NCBI GenBank assembly: GCA_021604665.1 | Contig: BQJK01000001.1 | Coordinates: forward strand, 1,020,419 to 1,084,418 | Length of the DNA: 64,000 bases | DNA from: Rhodomicrobium sp. | GTDB lineage: Bacteria; Pseudomonadota; Alphaproteobacteria; Rhizobiales; HXMU1428-3 | Direction of reading: 5' to 3' | Shown here: piece after piece, positions 1 through 9,752 of the stretch | Numbering within the stretch: the stretch's first letter is position 1 | Layout of the letters: every line of letters starts with the position of its first letter | The notes under the pieces: generated by a model | Databases searched by the model: none | Seen by the model: only the letters and a program-made list of their open reading frames with translations | What the model was told of the DNA's origin: nothing | Translations under genes and position numbers: made by a program

Positions 1-113
1 TTTTTATGCCCTTTATCAGCGTTTGCATCGAGGCACTTGAAGCCGGAGCGCGAATAGCGACAAACGCCTTTCAGCAAGTCTTTTGCAGCCTCATTAAGCT
101 CTAGCGGCCCCAT
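1..113 (-). CDS. 5' fragment of an unknown protein (MGPLELNEAAKDLLKGVCRYSRSGFKCLDANADKGHK...), truncated by the window edge
   Basis: Open minus-strand frame from ATG at 113 to the window edge with a G-rich stretch upstream; too short to assign. Confidence 0.3.
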   Translation of the reverse strand, partial: MGPLELNEAAKDLLKGVCRYSRSGFKCLDANADKGHK

Positions 114-353
114 TAACCGCCCCGACACCAAGTTACACACAATACTTAAATTTTCCTCACAAGATTCTTAGGATCCTCTCATCTTAGAGAGCTATCATCC
201 CCAATGTGAGGATCATTCTAAACAGACGATCTATTTTTATGATTATCTGTGAGATCTACACATTGTTATTATCGTAAATAGCAGGACTGGGCCGGGAAGC
301 TAAATCCGCCTCCCTGCATAATAACTGAACGACTTCAATCAAAGGAGATTGAT

Positions 354-443
354 ATGAAAAATTGGACAACACCACAGGTTTCAGAAACAGAAACTGGCAT
401 GGAAGTCACAAGCTATATGCCTGCTGAACTTGACCGTGCATAA
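354..443 (+). CDS. pqqA: PQQ precursor peptide PqqA (29 aa, MKNWTTPQVSETETGMEVTSYMPAELDRA)
   Basis: Read directly; contains the E-x3-Y (EVTSY) motif of PqqA, preceded by aaaggagattgat RBS, and lies immediately upstream of pqqBCDE. Confidence 0.95.
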   Translation: MKNWTTPQVSETETGMEVTSYMPAELDRA

Positions 444-492
444 AGTAAAGGTCACTGACCTTACGTAAAATCCCGGTTTAATTATCGGGATC

Positions 493-530
493 AACGGTGG
501 TGAGAGATAATTTCATCACCGTTTTTTTTT
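493..530 (+). terminator. Hairpin plus T-tract between pqqA and pqqB (possible attenuator)
   Basis: aacggtggtga ... tcatcaccgtt followed by a T run. Confidence 0.75.
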
Positions 531-624
531 ACCCCCTCAGGGTAGTTGATATTTCTCATTGAATTGCCCGCCCTCTTAGGTCACCTTGTGGCAGAAACAA
601 AAACAAAATCTGGGTGAGGATTAT

Positions 625-1557
625 ATGCATATCAAAGTATTGGGCTCTGGCGCTGGTGGTGGGCTGCCGCAATGGAATTGCAACGCCCCCAACTCAAAAG
701 ACGCGAGAGACGGCCACGAAAATGTCAAACCGCGCAGCCAGTCATCAATTACTGTTTCCGCTGATGGCCGCAACTGGGTATTGCTAAATGCATCTCCAGA
801 CATTCGCCAACAAATTTTCGACACCCGCCAGCTCCACCCCCATAATGATGGCCCGGTGCGCAACAGCCCGATACAAGCGGTTGTTCTGACAAATGGCGAT
901 GTCGATCATGTCGCCGGTCTCCTCTGCTTAAGAGAAGGCCACCCCTTTAATATTTATGCCTCAGCGCGGGTGATGAAAACTGTTGATGCCAATTCGATTT
1001 TTAATGTCTTGAATGCAGAGAAAGTCAATCGCATCACCACCCCCCTTGAGCAATCCTTTGAGGTCAACAGCCCAGAAGGCCCACTCGGCCTCACTATCAC
1101 CCCTTTCGCCGTGCCCGGCAAAGTCGCGCTCTACCTTGAAGAAGATGATGGCAGCGGTAATTTCGGCACAGAAGAAGGCGACACCATCGGTCTTGAAGTT
1201 AAAGAAGATGAAACCGGAAAAATCTTTTACTACATACCAGGCTGCGCGACGATTGATGAAAAACTGGCGGCCCGTATTAAAGGAGCCTCTTTAATTTTCT
1301 TCGATGGCACCTTATTTACTAATAATGAGATGCTAGATCAGGGCCTTCTCCCTAAAACAGGTGAGCGAATGGGCCACATGAATATGTCCGGCGAAAACGG
1401 CTCGTTAGAGGCCTTCAAAGATCTTGGCATCAAGCGCAAGGTTTATATTCATATCAATAATTCAAACCCGGTCCTCAGAGACAATTCACCTGAGCGCAAA
1501 GTCGTAACAGACGCCGGCTGGGATGTATCATATGACGGAATGGAAATCGAGCTATGA
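625..1557 (+). CDS. pqqB: Pyrroloquinoline quinone biosynthesis protein PqqB
   Basis: MHIKVLGSGAGGGLPQWNCNAPNS N-terminus and metallo-beta-lactamase-like fold motifs (NGDVDHVAGL); ATG 625 has the RBS gtgagga, so the ORF-track TTG at 586 is probably too early. Confidence 0.95.
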   Translation: MHIKVLGSGAGGGLPQWNCNAPNSKDARDGHENVKPRSQSSITVSADGRNWVLLNASPDIRQQIFDTRQLHPHNDGPVRNSPIQAVVLTNGDVDHVAGLLCLREGHPFNIYASARVMKTVDANSIFNVLNAEKVNRITTPLEQSFEVNSPEGPLGLTITPFAVPGKVALYLEEDDGSGNFGTEEGDTIGLEVKEDETGKIFYYIPGCATIDEKLAARIKGASLIFFDGTLFTNNEMLDQGLLPKTGERMGHMNMSGENGSLEAFKDLGIKRKVYIHINNSNPVLRDNSPERKVVTDAGWDVSYDGMEIEL

Positions 1558-2291
1558 GCCAATTAATGACAAGAGATGAACTGGAAGCAGCCTTAAGAAA
1601 AATAGGGGCCGAGCGCTACCACAACCTGCACCCCTTCCACAAACTGCTACATGGCGGCGAGCTAAACAAAGCGCAGGTCCAAGCCTGGGCGCTCAACCGC
1701 TTCTGCTATCAGGCCGCTGTACCGCGGAAAGACGCCGCCCTCATGGGCCGCACAACAGACCGCGAATTACGCAGAGAATGGATCCACCGCATTGACGACC
1801 ATGATGGCAATGGCGTTGATGAAGAAGGCGGCATTGAGCGCTGGCTCGGCCTGACCACTGGCCTTGGCCTCGACCGCGATATGGTCATCTCAACAGAAAA
1901 AGCCCTGCCAGCAACAAGGTTCGCAGTGGAAGCCTATGTAGAGTTTGTACAGAAAGGCACTATAGTTGAGGCGGTTGCCTCGTCTCTAACAGAGCTTTTC
2001 GCGCCGCAAATCCACGAAGAACGTATTTCCGGCATGCTTGAGAATTATGATTTTATCGACGAAAGCGTAATGAAATATTTCCGCCGCCGTCTTACCCAGG
2101 CCCCGCGTGATGCTAATTTCGCACTTGAGTATGTGCTGGAAAATGCAAACACACCGGCCCTACAACAAGGCGCATTAAACGCGCTGACTTTTAAATGCAA
2201 CGTCTTGTGGACACAGCTGGACGCTCTCTATTTCGCCTATTATGACCCAGGGCTTATCCCTCCCGGTGCATTTCGTCCCGTGGATGGCTAA
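1554..2291 (+). CDS. pqqC: Pyrroloquinoline-quinone synthase PqqC
   Basis: PqqC/TenA-like sequence (YHNLHPFHKLLHGGELNKAQVQAWALNRFCYQAAVPRKDAA); overlaps the pqqB stop. Confidence 0.95.
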   Translation: MSQLMTRDELEAALRKIGAERYHNLHPFHKLLHGGELNKAQVQAWALNRFCYQAAVPRKDAALMGRTTDRELRREWIHRIDDHDGNGVDEEGGIERWLGLTTGLGLDRDMVISTEKALPATRFAVEAYVEFVQKGTIVEAVASSLTELFAPQIHEERISGMLENYDFIDESVMKYFRRRLTQAPRDANFALEYVLENANTPALQQGALNALTFKCNVLWTQLDALYFAYYDPGLIPPGAFRPVDG

Positions 2292-2396
2292 TAAACAACA
2301 ACAAACGCCAGTAGAATTATAAGTGGTATAATAATAAGTCATCATCAAAGATGAAACGCCCTTTCTATGACAAATGGGAAAAATTGGGGAGACGTT

Positions 2397-2687
2397 ATGA
2401 GCAGAGAACGCCTGATAGTTGTGGCAGAGACCACGCCCAAACTGCCACGCTTTGTTAAAATGCGGCATGATAAAGGGCGCGACCGCTGGATCATGCTGGC
2501 ACCAGAGCGCATCCTGACACCGGATGAAATTGCCGTTGAAGTTTTAAAACTCTGCGATGGCGAGCGAACGGTTACAGCCATAGCAAGCGAGATGGCACAA
2601 ACATATAAAGCCCCGGTCGAGGTGATAGAGAAAGATATCATCACCATGTTGCAAGGCTTAAGTGACAAAGGATTTCTGACATCATGA
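2397..2687 (+). CDS. pqqD: PQQ biosynthesis peptide chaperone PqqD
   Basis: Small winged-helix RiPP recognition protein between pqqC and pqqE; ATG 2397 preceded by ggggagacgtt. Confidence 0.9.
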   Translation: MSRERLIVVAETTPKLPRFVKMRHDKGRDRWIMLAPERILTPDEIAVEVLKLCDGERTVTAIASEMAQTYKAPVEVIEKDIITMLQGLSDKGFLTS

Positions 2688-3820
2688 TAGAAGCTCAAGA
2701 GCAAAATGCCGATGTTATCTGCGCAACAGCCCCCATGGGTCTGCTCGCAGAACTCACCCATCGCTGCCCACTGCAATGTCCCTACTGCTCAAACCCGGTT
2801 GATCTGGAGCGCGCCAGCGGCGAGCTTTCAACCGAAGACTGGGTGCGCGTCTTTAAAGAAGCTGGCGACCTGGGCATTCTGCAAACTCATCTATCTGGCG
2901 GCGAGCCAACAGTGCGGAAAGACCTGGAGCAAATCACCAAGGCCGCCGTCGAGGCTGGCATATATACCAACCTGATTACGGCCGGTGTTTTGTTAAGTAA
3001 AGAACGGTTAGAGGGCTTAAGAGATGTTGGCCTCGACCATGTCCAGCTCTCCATACAACATGTGGACGCAAAACTAGCCGATAAGATCAGCGGTTTTAAA
3101 GGGGGCTATTCTAAAAAACTTGAGCTGGCTAAATGGGTGAAGGAGCTAGACCTCCCCCTCACCGTTAATTCCCCCATGCACCGCCATAATGTGGAATATC
3201 TTGAAGAGATCATCGAATTCGCCGTCAGGCTCGGCGCTGAACGGCTAGAGGTTGCCCATATCCAATATTACGGTTGGGCCTTTGATAATCGAACAGCCCT
3301 CATCCCCACCAAAGAGCAGGTCTACCGCAACGCAGATATTGTTGACGAAGCCAGAGAGCGCCTGAAAGGCATCATGAGCATCGATTTTGTGGTGCCAGAT
3401 TATTATGCCGTCAGGCCAAAGCCCTGCATGGGCGGCTGGGGAAGCCAGTTCATCACCATCTCCCCAACAGGCAAGGTGCTACCCTGCCATGCGGCGGCCT
3501 CCATTAAAGGTATGGAATTTGATAATGTAAAAGACAAACATCTCCGCGATATTTGGCTACACTCTTCTGCCTTTGAAAAATACCGCGGCACAGATTACCT
3601 GCCAGACCCGTGCAAATCTTGCGAGTTCCGCGAAGTTGACTTTGGCGGCTGCCGTTGCCAGGCCTTCATGTTCACAGGTGATGCTGCGAACACTGACCCA
3701 GCCTGCGCAAAATCCCCGCACCATAAGGATCTGCTGGCCATCGCAGAACAAGAATCACAGCGAGAAGATAAAGAGTTCATCTACCGCAAATTCACCAAAA
3801 CACCCGTCACTACAATTTAA
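2684..3820 (+). CDS. pqqE: PqqA peptide cyclase PqqE (radical SAM/SPASM)
   Basis: CPLQCPYCSNP radical SAM motif, C-terminal SPASM cysteines, overlaps pqqD stop. Confidence 0.95.
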   Translation: MIEAQEQNADVICATAPMGLLAELTHRCPLQCPYCSNPVDLERASGELSTEDWVRVFKEAGDLGILQTHLSGGEPTVRKDLEQITKAAVEAGIYTNLITAGVLLSKERLEGLRDVGLDHVQLSIQHVDAKLADKISGFKGGYSKKLELAKWVKELDLPLTVNSPMHRHNVEYLEEIIEFAVRLGAERLEVAHIQYYGWAFDNRTALIPTKEQVYRNADIVDEARERLKGIMSIDFVVPDYYAVRPKPCMGGWGSQFITISPTGKVLPCHAAASIKGMEFDNVKDKHLRDIWLHSSAFEKYRGTDYLPDPCKSCEFREVDFGGCRCQAFMFTGDAANTDPACAKSPHHKDLLAIAEQESQREDKEFIYRKFTKTPVTTI

Positions 3821-3882
3821 GTGACGACTATTTAGGTGACCCCTAATTAATCAGTCATAACTTTAACAATGCCAGCTATCAT

Positions 3883-3926
3883 AAAAAAAGCCCCCTGCAG
3901 CATAACCACTGCAGGGGGCTTTTTTA
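3883..3926. terminator. Bidirectional terminator between pqqE and alr
   Basis: aaaaaaagccccctgcag cataacca ctgcagggggcttttttat. Confidence 0.9.
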
Positions 3927-3979
3927 TAAGTTTATGCTTATGCCAACTGAGGCACCGCCCAAAGAGACGGACAATAAAT

Positions 3980-5155
3980 TTAGCTATCAATATAGCGCCG
4001 CTCATACCGCCCGCCAAGTGCCGTTAAAACTTCATAACCAATCGTCCCCGACCAGGCCGCAACATCATCAACCGTCAGCTCATCATTCAAAAGCTCAACG
4101 AAGCACCCGGGCCGACTTAGCCTCTCTTCAATATCTGTCACATCAATCATAATCAAATCCATAGTCACCCGGCCAACAATAGGCGCCGCTTTGCCGCCAA
4201 TCATCACAAAACCCTGTTCACCGCCAAGCCGCAAATAGCCATCAGCATAGCCAACACCAATGGTCGCGATTTGAGAGCGCCGCTCAGCCTGCCAGACCCC
4301 GCCATAACTCACCGCCTCCCCGGCCTCAATCTCCCGCCGTTGTAAAATTTCAGCCTCAAGCTTCACCACAGCCTTCATCGGGTTAGGCACCCCGGTAAAA
4401 GGATTGCCGCCATAAAGCCCAATCCCAACACGAGCAATATCATAATGATACCCAGCGCCGAGCAAGACCCCAGCGGAATTTGCAAGAGAACAAGGGACAG
4501 ATTTCAGCCCCTCTGGAAGCTGGCTAACAAGCCGCTCAAACAATAGCCGCTGCTGCTCATTCTGCGGAGAGCCGTGATCATCAGCCACCGCCAAATGAGA
4601 CATGATCAATTTCAGGTCAACCTGGTCTAGAAAAGCGTCTGCTTGAATAAAGCGGTTAAATTCATTCGCAGAAAACCCCAGCCGGTTCATCCCCGTATCA
4701 ACCTGTATCGCTGCCGGTCGATAGCCACTTTTATCTGCAAACTCTGCCCAACGCAGCGCCGCCTCTTCTGAGTTTAGAACAGGGATCAACCGTGCCGATT
4801 TAAAGCTCTCTTCTTCCCCTAATAATGCGCCATGAAAAACAAAAATCTCTGCCTCTGCGAGCGTCTCCCGCAGCGCCGCGCCTTCAGAACCATGCGCCAC
4901 AAAAAACCGGCGGCATCCAGCCGCCCATAAAGCTTTGCCAACCTCAATGGCGCCAAGCCCATAGGCATCTGCTTTCACAACAGCCGCAACTTCAGTCAAA
5001 GGTGAACCAACAGCATCATCAGGCGAAGCCCGGCAAGCCTCATTGAAGAAACGCCAGTTCTCAACCAGCCGCGACAGATTAATTGTTAATATGGCTCCAG
5101 CCATCAGCAGTCCCTCAATACATAACCTGGTCAAGTTATGAGAGCATTCAAACAT
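3980..5155 (-). CDS. alr: Alanine racemase
   Basis: AVVKADAYGLGAIEVGKALW PLP-lysine motif and VGIGLYGGNPF, GVGYADGY; start may be the internal ATG at 5104. Confidence 0.92.
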   Translation of the reverse strand: MFECSHNLTRLCIEGLLMAGAILTINLSRLVENWRFFNEACRASPDDAVGSPLTEVAAVVKADAYGLGAIEVGKALWAAGCRRFFVAHGSEGAALRETLAEAEIFVFHGALLGEEESFKSARLIPVLNSEEAALRWAEFADKSGYRPAAIQVDTGMNRLGFSANEFNRFIQADAFLDQVDLKLIMSHLAVADDHGSPQNEQQRLLFERLVSQLPEGLKSVPCSLANSAGVLLGAGYHYDIARVGIGLYGGNPFTGVPNPMKAVVKLEAEILQRREIEAGEAVSYGGVWQAERRSQIATIGVGYADGYLRLGGEQGFVMIGGKAAPIVGRVTMDLIMIDVTDIEERLSRPGCFVELLNDELTVDDVAAWSGTIGYEVLTALGGRYERRYIDS

Positions 5156-5956
5156 GGGTGCAAGGGCCGTAAGGAAGTAATTCGCTAACTTTCTTCAAAC
5201 TTTTTAACTTTTACTGCAGTTCTCCCCTTCACAAATCACATTCTTGTGTTAACCTTTAAGGCAGTGGAGAAGTCTTAAACAACACTGCAACGTCAGTTGC
5301 TCTCACTTCTAGTCATCCAGGTTGCGGATTTCAGCACCGAGGACAATCGCTGAAAACCCAGAACTCTAATTACAGGTCCTAAGATACAAAGGGCCCCAGA
5401 TTTTAAGTTCCAGAGATCTACATTCCGGTACCATCCGGAAGCAACTGCCAGACCGATTTTTTATTAAGCTGGTATGAATTGAAATGAGACAATGGCAACG
5501 CGCTCAACAGCTACTAAAATGCTCAGAAAAGAAGCATAACAAAGCAGATGTCACGCCCTGGTCAAACGGACCAGAAAAGCAATAAACAACAAGGATAGAA
5601 TTTCGGCAAACTGAACCAGACAAGATCAAAAAAACACGATCCCCATTCAGCGACGCGAAAGCGCTACCCATACTAAATAGTGTGACAAGAGAAACCGAGC
5701 GCTAAACCACGATCCGGATTAATCCAGTAAACGGGCCGGATCAAGTTACCAGACTGTGCGGTACCAGATTGGACCGGTACAAAGGTGAATAAGACTGCTG
5801 AATGCCAGGCCTTTTAGCTTAAGCCAGATAGTATGTTGGCGAGTTGCAAAGGCCAAACATTTCTTCCAACCAAATGAAGTAATTGTTTTGTTTAAATCAG
5901 TAATAAAACAGTAACCATCATTCGGTAAATTCATGAATCCTTGGGAGGAGACATCA

Positions 5957-6697
5957 ATGCTTTTACGGTTTCTCGGCATAGCAACAATCAGCGTCACATT
6001 TCTCACTGTGCAAGCCATGAGCTCCATGGAGAGCAGCATAGCCCATACGCCCGATCGCGCGGCTTATGAAAGTGAGGTCGTGTACACAAATGCAACAGCA
6101 TATCGCACAGCCCTCACAAGCGACTATATGGGGCGCGGTATACGCACAATCGAACAGCGGCAACGCGAGCTTGTTAAAAGAGCACATAGCTTGACGAACA
6201 AGAGACTTGCAAGCAACAACGCGCCGCCCCTACCCGTACGGCTCCGCTCAAATATTGATGATCCATCAGCAGAGTTTGGCAAACTTCTTAAACGTAAAAT
6301 CACAACCACAAAAATCAAAAAACAATTTATTCGCCACGCCTACCTCCCCAAAAGCCATGACCTTAACCAAGAGCGCCGCCTGCTCCTCAATCCTGAGCTT
6401 AGGAATACAGAGATAGCTTCAGACGCCGTTGATAGTGATAGCAACACAATCACCAGCAATATCGAAACCGCCAAACTTGAAACCTCAAGCCTTACCTATG
6501 ACAATAGAAAATCAAAATCACTCAAAGCGGTGAAACGTTACCAGGCCCCAAAAGCCAAAAAGCAACGCGCCGTTATCAAAAGCTATAAAAAGAAGAAAAG
6601 CGTGAAAGTGAAAAAGCGCTATAAAAATAAAATGGCCAAACGGGTAAAAAGAAAATCAAGATACAAAAAAACCAACTATCTTGCCGCCTTCAACTAA
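5957..6697 (+). CDS. Putative exported protein with a highly basic Lys-rich C-terminus
   Basis: Strong RBS gggaggag before ATG 5957; N-terminal hydrophobic segment (LLRFLGIATISVTFLTVQAMSS); tail RYQAPKAKKQRAVIKSYKKKKSVKVKKRYKNKMAKRVKRKSRYKK. Confidence 0.7.
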   Translation: MLLRFLGIATISVTFLTVQAMSSMESSIAHTPDRAAYESEVVYTNATAYRTALTSDYMGRGIRTIEQRQRELVKRAHSLTNKRLASNNAPPLPVRLRSNIDDPSAEFGKLLKRKITTTKIKKQFIRHAYLPKSHDLNQERRLLLNPELRNTEIASDAVDSDSNTITSNIETAKLETSSLTYDNRKSKSLKAVKRYQAPKAKKQRAVIKSYKKKKSVKVKKRYKNKMAKRVKRKSRYKKTNYLAAFN

Positions 6698-6723
6698 GGC
6701 TCAAAACATATACAATCTAAAAT

Positions 6724-6757
6724 ACCCTCTCCCAGAAATGAGAGAGGGTTTCTTTTT
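6724..6757. terminator. Rho-independent terminator
   Basis: accctctc ... gagagggt followed by ttctttttg. Confidence 0.75.
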
Positions 6758-6835
6758 GCAAAAAGCTTTAAGCCATATTCTTTTTTATGGGTGCGGAGAT
6801 AAAGCCACCTTAAAGTTAAACTCTAACTCAATACA

Positions 6836-7168
6836 TCAGCCCTGCTTCACCTGACCAACCGCCCATTCCAGATAACCATCAGCACCGCCTGTAATTGGCA
6901 AAACTAAAATAGCCGGCTCATTATAACTGTGATGACGCGTTATAAAATCCATCACATCCGCTTCAAGCCGGCGCACCGTCTTAATCAGCATCACGATTTC
7001 ATGTTCCTTTTGTAATTTGCCTTCCCATTCAAAAAAGCTTTTCACATTTTCAATCAAGTTAACGCAGGCCCCAAGCCGCTCCGCAATCAAACGCTCGGCC
7101 ACAGTCTCAGCATTCGCAAGGTCACTAAACGTTGAGTAAATAAGAATTGGCTCCGCCGCATCTTCCAT
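6836..7168 (-). CDS. cutA: Divalent-cation tolerance protein CutA
   Basis: CVNLIENVKSFFEWEGKLQKEHEIVMLIKT and HSYNEPAILVLPI typical of CutA. Confidence 0.93.
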   Translation of the reverse strand: MEDAAEPILIYSTFSDLANAETVAERLIAERLGACVNLIENVKSFFEWEGKLQKEHEIVMLIKTVRRLEADVMDFITRHHSYNEPAILVLPITGGADGYLEWAVGQVKQG

Positions 7169-7364
7169 GATAAAAATCTCCAGTTCCCTAAGTAGCGCGG
7201 CCTAATAACCTGAGCAGCCCCAATAGAGAACAGCAAAGGGCAAAACAAAACGCTATAATCGTTAATAATAGCGCCAGCATTTCCACCACATTAAACATCA
7301 TTGTTCTAAGTTCCATGTAGTTTAATCAGCCAAGTACAACAATCAACCGGGTGGCCAAAAGATA

Positions 7365-8144
7365 ATGAGCAACAAAAGATTTAAGAAAATCGCTTTTGTC
7401 TCCGGCGATACACCCGAGGCGCGAGCCACAGTAAAAACCCTGCGCGACCGTTATGAAGATGTACCCCTCAATGAGGCTGATGTGCTAGTGGCCCTTGGCG
7501 GTGACGGCATAATGTTGCAAACGCTGCATTCCACGATCTCACGGCCCATCCCAATTTACGGTATGAATTTCGGCTCCATTGGCTTTCTCATGAATGAATA
7601 TCATGATGGCGACCTCATAGAGCGGCTGGAGCAAGCCGAAGAAAACATCATCCACCCCTTAAAATTAGAGGCCTATAACGGCCAGGATGAACACTGGTGC
7701 GCGCTTGCCATTAATGAAGTTTCACTATTCCGTCGCTCCCACCAGGCCGCAAAATTAAAAATTTCAGTAGATGGCCGCACCCGTATCAGCGAATTAATCT
7801 GCGATGGAGTTATGGTTGCAACCCCAGCTGGTTCAACCGCCTATAACCTGTCCGCCCACGGACCTATATTACCTGTCGGCGCACAACTTCTAGCTCTCAC
7901 CCCAATCAGCCCCTTCCGCCCACGCCGTTGGCGCGGTGCGCTACTCTCTAACCGCGCCACAGTTGAGGTGGAGATTCTAGAGCATGAGAAGCGCCCGGTG
8001 AATACAGTCGCTGACCACCGTGAATTTGAAGATGTTCGCAAAGTTATTATTTCAGAACAGTCGGACATCTCCTTAAGGCTCTTATTTGATGAAGGCCATG
8101 CCCTCGATGAGCGTATCATTAATGAGCAGTTTAACTATTCCTGA
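7365..8144 (+). CDS. nadK: NAD kinase
   Basis: [13 protein letters not shown] (GGDG), [32 protein letters not shown]. Confidence 0.93.
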   Translation: MSNKRFKKIAFVSGDTPEARATVKTLRDRYEDVPLNEADVLVALGGDGIMLQTLHSTISRPIPIYGMNFGSIGFLMNEYHDGDLIERLEQAEENIIHPLKLEAYNGQDEHWCALAINEVSLFRRSHQAAKLKISVDGRTRISELICDGVMVATPAGSTAYNLSAHGPILPVGAQLLALTPISPFRPRRWRGALLSNRATVEVEILEHEKRPVNTVADHREFEDVRKVIISEQSDISLRLLFDEGHALDERIINEQFNYS

Positions 8145-8334
8145 TCTGATACAAACGCCTCATTAACTTTGGCTAAACCATGCCTTTAGTCATAGTTTAT
8201 TAATCCGCTAAACCCTTAATTTTAAAAGTATGTCAAACCTTTCTTAAAGGGTCTGCCGCTATATTCTAATGGCTAAGCCGGGACAAGAGTTCGTCTACCG
8301 GTCAGATTTTTTAGTAAAGCGTAGGGCAGACTTC

Positions 8335-8862
8335 ATGGCCAAAATTGATTTTGAAAAACTTAGATTCGTCGTCGCCGATGATAATGCGCATATGCGCCGC
8401 ATAGTTCGCACCCTGTTACGGGCTTTCGGCTCAAGAGAAATCCATGAAGCAGAAGATGGCGCATCAGCACTGGAAGCCGTTGAAAATTTTCTTCCAGATA
8501 TTCTGATAACAGATATTAAAATGCCAATCTTTGATGGCATCGAGCTGACCCAAATGATCCGCAATCCGGATGGATCAAAACACCCTTATCTCCCAATAAT
8601 CGTTTTAACGGCTTATTCCGAACGCAAACGCGTATTGCTCGCAAGAGATGCAGGTGCCACAGAATTTTTGTGCAAGCCCGTCTCCGCCAATGCTCTTTAT
8701 AAGCGCGTGCAGAATGTCATTGAAAATCCACGCCCCTTCATCAAGGTAAGCACATATTTCGGACCAGACAGACGCCGCAACACAGATCCAAATTACAGTG
8801 GCGATGAGCGGCGCACAACAGACCCCAGCGCCTTCACAGTTGGTGAACTTGTAACCCTGTAA
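8335..8862 (+). CDS. Response regulator receiver-domain protein, no DNA-binding output
   Basis: FVVADDNAHMRRIVRTLLRAFG, DILITDIKMP, VLTAYSE, CKPVSA; ATG 8335 with upstream agggcag; C-terminal tail YFGPDRRRNTDPNYSGDERR. Confidence 0.88.
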   Translation: MAKIDFEKLRFVVADDNAHMRRIVRTLLRAFGSREIHEAEDGASALEAVENFLPDILITDIKMPIFDGIELTQMIRNPDGSKHPYLPIIVLTAYSERKRVLLARDAGATEFLCKPVSANALYKRVQNVIENPRPFIKVSTYFGPDRRRNTDPNYSGDERRTTDPSAFTVGELVTL

Positions 8863-8885
8863 AAAATTGTTGTCATAGGTAAAAA

Positions 8886-9623
8886 ATGAGCGCGAGTAAT
8901 AAAATTAGCAAAACAGAGAATGAACTTGGCGAAGAAAGCGAAGTTATAATCATTCCTCCAAATGATGAGCTAAAAAACAAAGCCATCATTGATGGCAGCT
9001 CAGCCAATGCCTATAACCGCGCCATTAAAGCTGCAGAAGAAGCGATCGAACAGTTAAGCTCTGAGTTTGGCTCTTGGATAAATATGGAGCTGGAGCGCCT
9101 TCTGGAAACAGTAGCCCTTATCCGCAAAGAAGGGTGGAACGAAGAGCTGAAAGATCAGCTATTCACCATCACCCATGATTTAAAAGGCCAGGCAACAACG
9201 CTCGGCTACCCAACAATCACAGAAATTTGCGACACCCTATGCAACCTGATTGAGAACATGCATCGTATCGAGCGGCTCTCTCTCAATGTGGTTGAAATTT
9301 TCGTCACCTCAATCAAGACCATCATTGATCAATGTGAAAGAAATCAGGAAAATCATAAGGCAACCGCCATATCTCTAGGGCTGCGCCAAATGGCGATTAA
9401 AATTCTCCAACAAGAGAATGAGACCCATAACCAATCTATCGCAGCTTCAGAAGAAACTGAAACAATGGAAAACGCTCCCTCAGATATAGATATTTCTGAG
9501 CAAGATGCGACTGAAATGGAAATAAGCGCTATTGAGCCAACAGCAAGTGACGATATTTCATTTGATGAAAATGAAGATCTTAGCAGCGATGAAGTCGCCG
9601 AAGAAAAATCGGAAGCGGTCTAA
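8886..9623 (+). CDS. Hpt (histidine phosphotransfer)-like domain protein with acidic C-terminus
   Basis: Helical segment with HDLKGQATTLGYPTI (H-x-x-K-G) Hpt motif, 23 bp downstream of the receiver gene; acidic tail. Confidence 0.75.
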   Translation: MSASNKISKTENELGEESEVIIIPPNDELKNKAIIDGSSANAYNRAIKAAEEAIEQLSSEFGSWINMELERLLETVALIRKEGWNEELKDQLFTITHDLKGQATTLGYPTITEICDTLCNLIENMHRIERLSLNVVEIFVTSIKTIIDQCERNQENHKATAISLGLRQMAIKILQQENETHNQSIAASEETETMENAPSDIDISEQDATEMEISAIEPTASDDISFDENEDLSSDEVAEEKSEAV

Positions 9624-9752
9624 TATTATAGCCGTCAAATTCAATCACTCTGGCACTCTATAAAATTCACAGCTCTATCAGGCACAGCTAAAAGCGATTA
9701 TCAAAGCAGAGCAAAACTTATTGAAAAGCCAACAAACTTTTAGACGAACTTA

